Assembly: GCA_048527645.1 (NCBI GenBank)
Contig: DBGFNI010000014.1
Coordinates: 1 to 34,996, forward strand
Source: HGM12669 sp048527645
GTDB taxonomy: Bacteria; Bacillota; Clostridia; Oscillospirales; CAG-272
Length of the DNA stretch: 34,996 nt
Reading direction: 5' to 3'
Part shown: in pieces, positions 22,029 to 29,763 of the stretch
Layout of the letters: every line of letters starts with the position of its first letter
How positions within the stretch are numbered: position 1 is the first letter of the stretch
Program-made: the position numbers and the translations under genes
The notes under the pieces: model-generated
Told to the model about the DNA's origin: nothing
Seen by the model: the letters and a program-made list of their open reading frames with translations, nothing else
Databases searched by the model: none

Positions 22029-23954
22029 ATGAAACTCTTACCACGGTATCCGGCGCGATGCTTCGGGGTGTTATTCACGGCGCTTGCAGCGGCTGTTCTT
22101 TTGACCGGCTGTCAAAACGGAACGGATCAGGCAAAGCAGGCGCAGACGGAAAGCGCGCAGCAGACAGAGAATGTATCGCAGACCGCGGCGGCGCAGAGCG
22201 TATCTTATGAGCAGATCTCTGCACTCACGCCGGAAACGGTGATCACTCTTGTGCAGGATCAGATTTCCGTGAGGGGCGAGGGGGCGACGGTCAGCGGCAA
22301 TACGGTGACGATTGAGCAGGGCGGCGTTTATGAATTGACCGGCACACTTTCGGACGGAAATATCGTTGTCAGCAGCACGGATAACCAAAAAGTGTATCTG
22401 ATGCTCCGTGACGCACATATCACCTCGCAGACAACGGCGCCGTTGTACATCGCCGACGCTAAGCGAACCGTGCTGTACACGGTCGCCGGGAGCGAGAACA
22501 GCTTTTGTGACAGCGCCGCAGGGGAAACGGCGATGGAGGACACGGAGACGGCGGAATACCCGGGGGCGACCGTTTATGCCAAGGACGATCTGGTGTTTGC
22601 GGGCGAGGGCGTCTTGCAGATTACGGCGCTGGGCAACAACGGCGTCAGCGGAAAGGACTGGGTGCAGGTTGTAAGCGGTACGCTGCAAATCAACGCGGTC
22701 AATCACGGGATCCGTGCGAAAGATTATTTTGCTGTCTGCGACGGCACGGTGACGGTGGAGGCGGCGGGCGACGGCCTTAAGAGTACCAATGACGCGGACG
22801 CCTCCCTCGGATTTGTTCGGATTGACGGGGGGACGCTGGATATCACGGCGAAGCAGGACGGGATAGACGCACAGACGCAGTTGCAGATTTGCGGCGGTAC
22901 GGTGAATGTGCATGCCGGAGACGAATCGAATGATACACCGTCTGGCGCAAATGCATCGGGCATGCCGGGTGGCACATTCGGCGGAAGAGGCGGTATGGCG
23001 GGATATTCCGCATCCGAACAGAATGCGGAATATGACGAAACGGACGATGACAGCGTCAGCATGAAGGGAATCAAGGCGGGCACGGCGCTGTATGTGAGCG
23101 GCGGAGAGCTTGCAGTTCAGGCTGTGTCACATTGCGTGCACAGCAGCGGCGACATGCAGATCGACGGCGGAACGCTGTCGGTTTCCTCATCCTACGGCAA
23201 GGGCTTTGCCGCCCACGGGGATTTGACCTTCGGCGGCACATGCGATGTCACGGTGAACGGCGCGACGGAGGGCATCGAATCCAAGCAGAGCGTGCAGATC
23301 ACCGGCGGCAGCGTGCGTGTGCTGGACGCAACGGACGACGGTGTAAACACGGGCGGACAAGCAAGCGAGTCGGACGCGGATGCGCACGGTATTCATATCT
23401 CGGGCGGGTATCTGTATGTTTGCGCACCGGCGGGAGACGGCTTGGATTCCAACGGAAATCTGACAGTCAGCGGCGGTACGGCCGTGGTGATCGGCAGCAA
23501 CAACGGCGGCAATTCCTGTTTAGACAGTGAATACGGCATTTCCCACACCGGCGGCACGCTGCTCGGCGTCGGCAGTGCCTCCTCCATGTGGCAGGATCTG
23601 GCAAACGATCTTTCCGGCACATATATTGCCAACACGTCGCTTGGCAGCGGCAGCGATTCGCTGGCGGTTGTGGACGGGCAGGGAGCGGTGCTGGCATATT
23701 TGGATCAGAGCTTTGCAAACGCGCAAATCGGCGCGGTGTACTTCGGTGAGGGGGGCGCTGCCTTCGTGGTCGGCGGGACGCTTGCGGGACAGACCAATGC
23801 GGACGGATACGCACAGAGCGGAACGCTCAGCGGCGGCAGCACCTTCTCAGCCGGTGAAATCACCGGCGGCATGGGCGGCATGCGAGGCGGTGGCGGCGGC
23901 GCGAACGCACCGGGCGATGCACCGCGCGGCAAAGGCGGGCAGCCGCCGGTCTGA
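22029..23954 (+). CDS. repeat-rich lipoprotein with DUF4353-type carbohydrate-binding domain
   Basis: A 641-residue exported lipoprotein: VLFTALAAAVLLTGC gives a signal peptide with lipobox Cys28, followed by a Gln/Ala/Thr-rich linker. The body resembles clostridial 'carbohydrate-binding domain' (DUF4353) proteins. It is made of many short repeats of the kind GGTLDITAKQDGIDAQ, GGTVNVHAGDE, GGTLSVSSSYGKGF and GGSVRVLDATDDGVNTGG, a regular pattern that suggests a beta-helix. Gly/Met-rich inserts occur at about residues 310-335 and at the C-terminus (GGMGGMRGGGGGANAPG). GGAGG lies eight bases before ATG 22029. Ligand unknown; related proteins are often found near CotH-kinase genes, one of which lies at 32902. 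Confidence 0.85.
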   Translation: MKLLPRYPARCFGVLFTALAAAVLLTGCQNGTDQAKQAQTESAQQTENVSQTAAAQSVSYEQISALTPETVITLVQDQISVRGEGATVSGNTVTIEQGGVYELTGTLSDGNIVVSSTDNQKVYLMLRDAHITSQTTAPLYIADAKRTVLYTVAGSENSFCDSAAGETAMEDTETAEYPGATVYAKDDLVFAGEGVLQITALGNNGVSGKDWVQVVSGTLQINAVNHGIRAKDYFAVCDGTVTVEAAGDGLKSTNDADASLGFVRIDGGTLDITAKQDGIDAQTQLQICGGTVNVHAGDESNDTPSGANASGMPGGTFGGRGGMAGYSASEQNAEYDETDDDSVSMKGIKAGTALYVSGGELAVQAVSHCVHSSGDMQIDGGTLSVSSSYGKGFAAHGDLTFGGTCDVTVNGATEGIESKQSVQITGGSVRVLDATDDGVNTGGQASESDADAHGIHISGGYLYVCAPAGDGLDSNGNLTVSGGTAVVIGSNNGGNSCLDSEYGISHTGGTLLGVGSASSMWQDLANDLSGTYIANTSLGSGSDSLAVVDGQGAVLAYLDQSFANAQIGAVYFGEGGAAFVVGGTLAGQTNADGYAQSGTLSGGSTFSAGEITGGMGGMRGGGGGANAPGDAPRGKGGQPPV

Positions 23955-24000
23955 CAGCGGGAGGTGCTTGCGCTGCATTGGTGACACGAAAGAAACGAAA

Positions 24001-24034
24001 AAAGAAAGCCGATCGGGTGATCCGATCGGCTTTC
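24001..24034. terminator. terminator of the symporter gene, possibly bidirectional
   Basis: GAAAGCCGATCGG (24004-24016) and CCGATCGGCTTTC (24022-24034) form a perfect 13-pair stem. On the - strand it is followed by TTTTTTCGTTTC, so it mainly ends the AGCS gene; on the + strand the T-run is poor (TGATTGAT) but the stem could still end the lipoprotein transcript. Confidence 0.85.
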
Positions 24035-24071
24035 TGATTGATACGGAAAAATGAAGCAGGGTGGGGGGAGA

Positions 24072-25619
24072 TTATTCTTCTGCTTTCATCTCTTCTTTCA
24101 GCTTTTCTTCCATTTCTTTTTGAATGGCAGGGTCATAGGAGAGCAAAGGCGCAATGTCCTTGTGCTTGATGCGGCGCTGTACATAGTTGTTTGTGATTTT
24201 GCAAACCAAACCGCTCAATGCGAGAACGCCGATCAGGTTGGGGATCATCATCAGCCCGTTGAAGGTATCGGAAATATCCCATGCCAGAGAGGAGGTCATG
24301 ATGGCGCCAGAGATAATCAGCACGACGAAAATGACCTTGTAGATCTGTTTTGCGCGCTTACCGCCCAGATATTCCACAGCCTTGGAGCCGTAGTGAGACC
24401 AGCCGAGCACTGTAGTGAAGGCGAAGAGGAGAATGGCAAGTGCAATGAACTTGTCGCCAAAGCCTCCGAAAACAGTGCGGAAAGCGGCGGCAACCAGCGT
24501 TGCGTCGCCTCCGGTTCCTGCCGCCAGCGTGCCGGTTGCAAGATCAATGACGCCGCTGGTGAGAACCACCAGCGCGGTCATGGTGCAAACGATCATTGTG
24601 TCGGCAAACACCTCAAAAATGCCCCACAGTCCCTGACGGACCGGCTCTGAAACATTGGAATTGGAATGAACCATCACAGAGGAGCCAAGTCCCGCCTCGT
24701 TGGAAAACACGCCGCGCTTGAAGCCCTGTGTGACAATGGTTTTCAGCGCGATACCGCCTGCGGCGCCCCATGCTGCTTTCGCCGTGAAGGCGCTCTTGAA
24801 AATAGCTGCGAATGCTGCACCGATCTGTGAGTAGTTCACGCCGATGATCACGAGCGAGCCCAGAACAAACAGCACGACCATCACGGGGACGATCTTTTCC
24901 GCCACGTTGGCAATGCGCTGCAAGCCGCCCAGAATGATCAGCGCGCCCAGAATGACCAGCGCCACGCCGATCAGCACTGCATACAGCGACACGCCGTCCA
25001 GCACTTCGATGCCGGAGAGCGAGGGGATCTTAAATGCGCTTTCGATATTGGAAACAATTTTATTGACCTGACCCATGTTTCCAATGCCGAAGGAGGCGAG
25101 GATGGCAAAGCAGGAGAAAAGCACCGCCAGAATCTTACCGATCCATTTGAAACCCTTGTAGCTGCCTAGACCGTCCTGCAAATAGTACATGGCACCGCCT
25201 GCCCATTCACCGTCCACCTTGCGGCGGTAATAGATACCCAAAACATTTTCGGAGAAGTTGGTCATCATGCCGAAAAATGCTGCCAGCCACATCCAGAAAA
25301 CAGCGCCCGGACCGCCTGTGACAATCGCCGCTGCCACACCGGCAATATTTCCCACGCCGACCGTTGCGGCGAGTGCGGTGCAAAGCGCCTGAAACTGCGA
25401 AATCGACGCTTTTTCGCCGGTATGTGCAGACACATGCTTTTTGAAAATGCTGCCGAGCGTATATTTGAACCAGTGACCGATGTGCGTGATCTGAAAGACC
25501 TTGGTCAGCGCGGTCATGATGATGCCGGTGCCGACCAGCAGCACGACGCCGAACAACCCCCAAACCCAGCTGTTGACATACCCGTTTGCTTTTGCAAGCG
25601 TATCAAAGAATGTTCCCAT
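24072..25619 (-). CDS. alanine/glycine:sodium symporter (AGCS family)
   Basis: A 515-residue polytopic membrane protein that takes up alanine or glycine with Na+. SQFQALCTALAATVGVGNIAGVAAAIVTGGPGAVFWMW is the family signature region, followed by NVLGIYYRRK, GGAMYYLQDGLG and RGVFSNEAGLGSSVMVHS (substrate region). About ten to eleven helices are visible; the tail is charged (KEMEEKLKEEMKAEE). ATG 25619 has AAAGGA about nine bases upstream; a longer frame reaching 25673 runs through the second leader terminator and is not used. The tandem glycine riboswitch directly upstream marks glycine as the controlling ligand and a likely substrate. Confidence 0.96.
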   Translation of the reverse strand: MGTFFDTLAKANGYVNSWVWGLFGVVLLVGTGIIMTALTKVFQITHIGHWFKYTLGSIFKKHVSAHTGEKASISQFQALCTALAATVGVGNIAGVAAAIVTGGPGAVFWMWLAAFFGMMTNFSENVLGIYYRRKVDGEWAGGAMYYLQDGLGSYKGFKWIGKILAVLFSCFAILASFGIGNMGQVNKIVSNIESAFKIPSLSGIEVLDGVSLYAVLIGVALVILGALIILGGLQRIANVAEKIVPVMVVLFVLGSLVIIGVNYSQIGAAFAAIFKSAFTAKAAWGAAGGIALKTIVTQGFKRGVFSNEAGLGSSVMVHSNSNVSEPVRQGLWGIFEVFADTMIVCTMTALVVLTSGVIDLATGTLAAGTGGDATLVAAAFRTVFGGFGDKFIALAILLFAFTTVLGWSHYGSKAVEYLGGKRAKQIYKVIFVVLIISGAIMTSSLAWDISDTFNGLMMIPNLIGVLALSGLVCKITNNYVQRRIKHKDIAPLLSYDPAIQKEMEEKLKEEMKAEE

Positions 25620-25644
25620 GTTTGATGTCCTTTCTTTTTGCAAC

Positions 25645-25678
25645 AAAAGAAAAACGCGGAATGCCTGAAGCACTCCGC
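25645..25678 (-). terminator. second leader terminator of the symporter gene
   Basis: On the - strand GCGGAGTGC and GCATTCCGC form a nine-pair stem (25678-25670 with 25664-25656) followed by GTTTTTCTTTTG. It lies between the riboswitch and the ribosome site, about 40 bases before the start codon, so it must be read through or prevented for expression. Confidence 0.7.
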
Positions 25679-25691
25679 TGAATCATCACGG

Positions 25692-25720
25692 AAAAAACGG
25701 GGTGCGATGCACCGATCCGT
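25692..25720 (-). terminator. riboswitch expression-platform terminator
   Basis: On the - strand ACGG-ATC-GGTGC, loop ATC, then GCACC-CCGT form an interrupted nine-pair stem followed by six T. It starts 12 bases after the 3' end of the second glycine aptamer, the normal place for a transcription attenuator. Confidence 0.7.
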
Positions 25721-25732
25721 TTTGGGTGTGTG

Positions 25733-25945
25733 ATTCTGTCCTTTTGCCTGAGAGATTTGGAACGGGTACGGTTCCTTGCACCTTCGGCATCCGATTGTTA
25801 CGGAATTCTCCAGAACGCTATCCGCTTTCAGTCCCGGCAGTGTAACCGCGGGGCACCGAATCTGTCCGGCGCCTGCGGGGAAAACTGCACCTGAGAGTGT
25901 TACTCCTTCGGTGGACAGCGGCACAGCGCCGTCCGTTTCCTGAAA
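25733..25945 (-). promoter_or_regulatory. tandem glycine riboswitch (gcvT element)
   Basis: Two aptamers precede the symporter gene. The gene-proximal one (25733-25816) is textbook: closing stem GTTCTG/CAGAAT, GGAGAA, GCCGAAGGTGCAA, a GGAAC/GTTCC arm, then CTCTCAGGCAAAAGGACAGA. The distal one (about 25854-25940) keeps CACCGAAGGAGTAA, CTCTCAGGTG and GGACAGA but lacks the GGAGAG 5' box and the arm between GGAGTAA and CTCTCAGG, so it is a divergent copy. A 37-base linker joins them. Tandem aptamers bind glycine and change a downstream terminator; whether glycine turns this gene on or off cannot be decided from the sequence. Confidence 0.93.
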
Positions 25946-25978
25946 GTTTCCTTTAGCACAATATATATTTTAATATTT

Positions 25979-26006
25979 ATTTTAACAGATTTTTCAGAAT
26001 TGTCAA
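25979..26006 (-). promoter_or_regulatory. promoter of the riboswitch-symporter transcript
   Basis: On the - strand a perfect TTGACA (26006-26001) lies 16 bases before TAAAAT (25984-25979). The transcript would start near 25972, about 30 bases before the first aptamer. Confidence 0.75.
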
Positions 26007-26027
26007 TAGTTTTGCGGCAAAGAAGGG

Positions 26028-26082
26028 AAAAAAGGGGAAAAAGGCGAAAAAACAGCAGGGAAAAAGTGAAAAATTGCAAAAA
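26028..26082. other. purine-rich region with phased A-tracts
   Basis: Six runs of five or six A are centred near 26030, 26040, 26049, 26063, 26071 and 26080, mostly one helical turn apart, between two divergent promoters. Such phasing produces DNA bending. No gene is seen here. Confidence 0.5.
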
Positions 26083-26086
26083 CCCC

Positions 26087-26115
26087 TTTCCATTTCCCGC
26101 AAGATATTGTATAAT
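26087..26115 (+). promoter_or_regulatory. sigma-A-type promoter of zapA
   Basis: A perfect TATAAT at 26110-26115 is preceded, 17 bases upstream, by TTTCCA (four of six matches). The leader of about 105 bases holds two stem-loops (GGGAAA/TTTCCC and, at 26176-26202, CGGCATCC/GGATGCCG). Confidence 0.6.
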
Positions 26116-26225
26116 GATAATATGGATAATTATAATCGGGGAAATATGCAAAGAAAGCACGGTTTCCCACAAAAACGGCATCCGCACTCGGAAAGGATGC
26201 CGCAAGCAGAACGGAGGGATTCTAT

Positions 26226-26522
26226 TTGAAGAACAAATGTCAAATCACCATTGCGGGGATCCAACTGAATCTGGTCAGTGAATACGACGCAGACTATGTA
26301 GAGCAGCTGGCGCAGCGTGTCGATGCGGCGGTGCAGCCTCTGCTGGAAAAAAGCAATTACTCCAAAGTGGAAGCGGCGCTTTTGTGCCTGATGGACACGA
26401 TGGACACGCTGGAAAAGCGTGATGCGGAGGTGCTGCAGCTCAAAAAAGAATTGCAGAGCGCGCAGCTCGATATGGAAATTCTGCGAATCGAAAAGGAAAA
26501 ACTGGCTGCGAAAAAGGATTGA
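26226..26522 (+). CDS. zapA: cell division protein ZapA
   Basis: A 98-residue cytoplasmic protein that crosslinks FtsZ filaments at the Z-ring. The N-terminal KNKCQITIAGIQLNLVSEYDADYVEQLAQRVD is the ZapA head domain, and residues about 65-95 (DTLEKRDAEVLQLKKELQSAQ...) are a coiled coil used for tetramer formation. It starts with TTG, supported by GGAGGG seven bases upstream; no in-frame ATG is near. It is followed after 45 bases by the U32 peptidase gene, a common clostridial pair. Confidence 0.92.
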   Translation: MKNKCQITIAGIQLNLVSEYDADYVEQLAQRVDAAVQPLLEKSNYSKVEAALLCLMDTMDTLEKRDAEVLQLKKELQSAQLDMEILRIEKEKLAAKKD

Positions 26523-26567
26523 CGGCGTGGCGCGAGAAGGCTGAAAAATGCGGGGGAGGGATACGGC

Positions 26568-28781
26568 ATGAGCATTCAGACGCAAACGGCAGATGCTCTT
26601 CTGCCGGAGCTGCTCGCGCCCGCAGGCAGCATAGAGGCGCTGCGCGCGGCGGTTTTGGCTGGGGCGGATGCGGTGTATTTCGGCGCGGGTGATTTCAACG
26701 CGCGGATGTATGCGGCGAATTTTGACGGAGACGCGCTGCGTGAGGCGATACAGTTCTGCGCGTTTCACGGTGTGAAGACCTATGCGGCGATGAACACGCT
26801 GGTTCATGCGCGCGAGCTGCCGGATTTTTTGCGCTGTGCCGAAGCGTTGTACACATGCGGTGCCGATGCGCTGATTGTAGCGGATCTCGGCGCGGCGGCG
26901 CTGCTGCACAAAAATTTCCCCGATTTTCCGCTGCATGCCAGCACGCAAGCGTGCGGGCATAACCTTTTTGCCGCGCGTGCACTGGCGGAGGCGGGCTTTT
27001 CCCGCATGGTATGCGCGCGGGAAGCGTCTTTTTCCGATTTGCAGACGCTTTGCGCCGCATCGCCGATTGAAATTGAAATGTTTATCCACGGCGCGCTGTG
27101 TGTTTCGCAGTCCGGACAGTGCCTGTTCAGCTCGGTGATCGGCGGCAGAAGCGGCAACCGGGGCAGATGCGCCCAGCCGTGCCGTTTGCCGTACCGCTTT
27201 TGCGGGAAAGGAAGAGAGCAATACCTTCTGTCTCTCAAGGATTATTGCCTGGCAGGGCATATTACCGAGCTATTATCATTGCGTGTTTCCTCGCTGAAAA
27301 TCGAGGGGAGAATGAAAAGCCCCGGATATGTATACGGCGTGACGAAAATGTACCGCACGCTGTTGGACGAGCGGCGCTGTGCCGATGCGGAAGAGATGGA
27401 GCAGCTGGCACGCCAGTTTTCCAGAGGCGGTCTGACCGACGGCTATTTTGTCGGAAAAACGGATCACACGATGCTGGGAATTCGCTCGCAGGCAGACAAG
27501 GACCGCACGGCGGAGGCAGAAAAAAGCGCGCTTGCGGCGCTGCGGGAGCAGGAGGCACGGGGCGGAAAAAAGCATTTGATCAATCTCTGCTTTACCGCAC
27601 AAAAAGACTGTCCGATCTGCCTTGTGCTGCGGTGTGAGGAAATTGAGGTGTGCGTGACGGGGCCGCTGCCCGACGCGGCGGAAAACACGGCGCTGGACGT
27701 CGCCGCCGTGCGCCGGCAGCTATCCAGGTTAGGCAACACGCCGTATGAGGCGGCAGAAATCACCTGCGAAATACAGCCGGCGCTGTCCGTGCCGCTGTCG
27801 GCGCTCAACGATTTGCGGCGCCGCGGCATTCAGACGCTGTGCCGGGCGATGGAGCAGGCGCGGTGCCCGCACAGAGAGACGCGCGCATACCGTTTGCCGG
27901 AGCATTTGACCGTGCAGCGCGAAAAAGCAGAAGAGCGGCAGATCACAAGCCAGGCGTGCTTTTTTCACACAGAACAGATTGTGCCGCAGGCGAAAACATA
28001 TTTTGAGCGTATTTGGCTGCCGCTGCAAACGGCGGTTGAAAACTTGCCGCGTGCGCTTGCGGCCGGCGTGCAGGGCGTGATATTGCCGCCGGTGATTTTA
28101 GACGGGCGCACGGCGCAGGTGAAAAAAATGCTGGAGCAGGTGCGCGCAGCGGGCATGACGCATGCGCTGTGCGGCGTGCCGGGGCAGATGCAGTTGGCGC
28201 GGGAGTGCGGTTTGATTCCCTGCGGCAGTTATCGGTGCAACATTTATTCTTCCGAGAGTGCTGCCGTGTGGCACGCGTGGGGCGGCGAGGAACTCTGTAT
28301 CTCGCCGGAGCTGACGGTACCGCGGGCAGGCGGCATCCGCGTGCCCGGCAGAAAGGGCGCTGTGGTATACGGCAGGCTGCCGCTGATGCAGCTGCGCCGA
28401 TGCGTGATCCGGCAGACGGACACGCCGTGCGGCAGTGCGCAGGAGCCGACCGGATATGATGCGTGCCGCCGGGAAAATCTGTTTTTGACTGACCGAACCG
28501 GTGCGGCGTTTCCGCTGGTGCCCAGCTTTGACCATCAGAACATGCTGCTCAACAGTGTGCCGCTTTATATGGGTGACAGACCGCAGGAGCTGCGTGCCAT
28601 GCAGTGTGACTATCACATGTTTCTGTTTTCGGTGGAAACGCCGTCGCAGATACAGCGCGTGATGCATGATTATACCGTCGGCGCACCGGCAAGCGGCGCG
28701 CACCGGCGGATTCCGCGCAAGCAGGAGCTGCCGAAGGCGCAGACCGTGCGGAAGCGCGGACACACAAAAAACAGAACATAG
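26568..28781 (+). CDS. U32 family peptidase-like protein (DUF3656 C-terminal part)
   Basis: A 737-residue protein of the family that includes TrhP and RlhA, which hydroxylate tRNA U34 or 23S rRNA C2501 with prephenate-derived chemistry rather than cleaving protein. PELLAPAGSIEALRAAV and GADAVYFGAGDFNAR open the TIM-barrel; EMFIHGALCVSQSGQCLFSS and NRGRCAQPCR supply the iron-sulfur Cys178, 185, 201 and 205. LKIEGRMKSPGYVYGVTKMYR follows, and the region from about 330 onward matches the long DUF3656 form found in clostridia. GGGGGAGGG precedes ATG 26568. Which RNA, if any, it modifies is not known for this subgroup. Confidence 0.93.
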   Translation: MSIQTQTADALLPELLAPAGSIEALRAAVLAGADAVYFGAGDFNARMYAANFDGDALREAIQFCAFHGVKTYAAMNTLVHARELPDFLRCAEALYTCGADALIVADLGAAALLHKNFPDFPLHASTQACGHNLFAARALAEAGFSRMVCAREASFSDLQTLCAASPIEIEMFIHGALCVSQSGQCLFSSVIGGRSGNRGRCAQPCRLPYRFCGKGREQYLLSLKDYCLAGHITELLSLRVSSLKIEGRMKSPGYVYGVTKMYRTLLDERRCADAEEMEQLARQFSRGGLTDGYFVGKTDHTMLGIRSQADKDRTAEAEKSALAALREQEARGGKKHLINLCFTAQKDCPICLVLRCEEIEVCVTGPLPDAAENTALDVAAVRRQLSRLGNTPYEAAEITCEIQPALSVPLSALNDLRRRGIQTLCRAMEQARCPHRETRAYRLPEHLTVQREKAEERQITSQACFFHTEQIVPQAKTYFERIWLPLQTAVENLPRALAAGVQGVILPPVILDGRTAQVKKMLEQVRAAGMTHALCGVPGQMQLARECGLIPCGSYRCNIYSSESAAVWHAWGGEELCISPELTVPRAGGIRVPGRKGAVVYGRLPLMQLRRCVIRQTDTPCGSAQEPTGYDACRRENLFLTDRTGAAFPLVPSFDHQNMLLNSVPLYMGDRPQELRAMQCDYHMFLFSVETPSQIQRVMHDYTVGAPASGAHRRIPRKQELPKAQTVRKRGHTKNRT

Positions 28782-28812
28782 AACATAATACGGAAAAGGA
28801 CTGAAAAAAGAG

Positions 28813-29079
28813 ATGTTTCGTAAAGGTTGGTTATTTGAGGTATTTTTGGTTTGCGTCGGAGTCGTGATCGGCTCGCTGATCGCCGAGCTGGCACGTCCGC
28901 TCAAGGCACTGGGGTGGCTGGCTTATTCTCTGTCTTTCGGCTTGCCGCAGGAGCTGCAGGTCAATCTTCATATTGTTGATCTGCGATTCGGCATTCAGCT
29001 CAATCTCAGTGTTGCGGTGATTATTTGCGTCATTCTCAGTCTGGTGCTGGGTCACCTTTTGGCGGGGAAGAGCAGATGA
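28813..29079 (+). CDS. DUF4321 membrane protein
   Basis: An 88-residue protein with two membrane helices: GWLFEVFLVCVGVVIGSLIAEL near the N-terminus and LNLSVAVIICVILSLVLGHLL at the end, joined by a short amphipathic loop (WLAYSLSFGLPQ). This is the clostridial DUF4321 family, usually found just before maf, as here, where its stop overlaps the maf start (ATGA at 29076-29079). No function is established; the constant link to maf and mre genes suggests the envelope or cell shape. Confidence 0.88.
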   Translation: MFRKGWLFEVFLVCVGVVIGSLIAELARPLKALGWLAYSLSFGLPQELQVNLHIVDLRFGIQLNLSVAVIICVILSLVLGHLLAGKSR

Positions 29080-29720
29080 AGCCGGATACACTGATTCTCG
29101 CATCCAAATCGCCGCGCCGTCTGGAAATCCTGCAGCGCATGGGACTGCATGCGACGGTGCGGGCGTTTGAAACGGATGAGACAGTCGATCCCGCGCTGGA
29201 GCTGACGCCGTCGCAGACCGTGCAGCTGCTGGCAGAGCGAAAGGCGCGCGCCGCGCGCGACGCGATCGGCGGGGAAAATGCCGCCGGGCAAGGACGCTGT
29301 CTGATCATCGCGGCGGACACCGTGGTGGCGCTGGGAGACAGAATTTTAGGCAAGCCGCGGGACGAGGCGGACGCGTTTGACATGCTGCGCGCCCTGTCCG
29401 GCACAACCCACCGGGTGCTCACGGGCATGGCGGTGTGCGATGCGGCGGGCGGCGCGATTGCTGCGGAGGTGTCGGAGAGCACAGTGCGCTTCCGAAAGCT
29501 GTCCGATGCGGAGATTCGTGCGTATATTGCGACGAAAGAGCCGATGGACAAAGCGGGCGCGTATGCGATCCAGCAGCGGGGCGCGCTGTTTGCCGAGCAC
29601 ATCGAGGGAGATTTCTTCGGCATTATGGGCCTGTCTGTCAGCACGCTTGACCGACTGCTCCGGGATCATTTTGCATATGATATTCTTGCGGGAAACCCGC
29701 ACGGCGAGAATCGCGGATAA
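29076..29720 (+). CDS. maf: Maf family nucleotide pyrophosphatase
   Basis: A 214-residue house-cleaning enzyme that hydrolyses dTTP, UTP or modified nucleoside triphosphates; in Bacillus it is linked to septum formation. LILASKSPRRLEILQRMG (6-23) is the N-terminal signature, ETDET follows, IAADTVVALGDRILGKP holds the catalytic Asp, and DKAGAYAIQQRGALFAEHIEGDFFGIMGLSV is the conserved end. ATG 29076 overlaps the DUF4321 stop and has GGGGAAGAG upstream. A 25-base tandem duplication covers its stop codon and the following spacer. Confidence 0.95.
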   Translation: MKPDTLILASKSPRRLEILQRMGLHATVRAFETDETVDPALELTPSQTVQLLAERKARAARDAIGGENAAGQGRCLIIAADTVVALGDRILGKPRDEADAFDMLRALSGTTHRVLTGMAVCDAAGGAIAAEVSESTVRFRKLSDAEIRAYIATKEPMDKAGAYAIQQRGALFAEHIEGDFFGIMGLSVSTLDRLLRDHFAYDILAGNPHGENRG

Positions 29721-29748
29721 ACCAAGCTGTGAGAATCGCAGATAAACC
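29706..29748 (+). repeat. short direct repeat over the maf stop codon
   Basis: GAGAATCGCGGATAAACC (29706-29723) recurs as GAGAATCGCAGATAAACC (29731-29748), one mismatch in 18, period 25. The first copy includes the maf TAA. Confidence 0.8.
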
Positions 29749-29763
29749 GAAAAGGAAAGAAAC

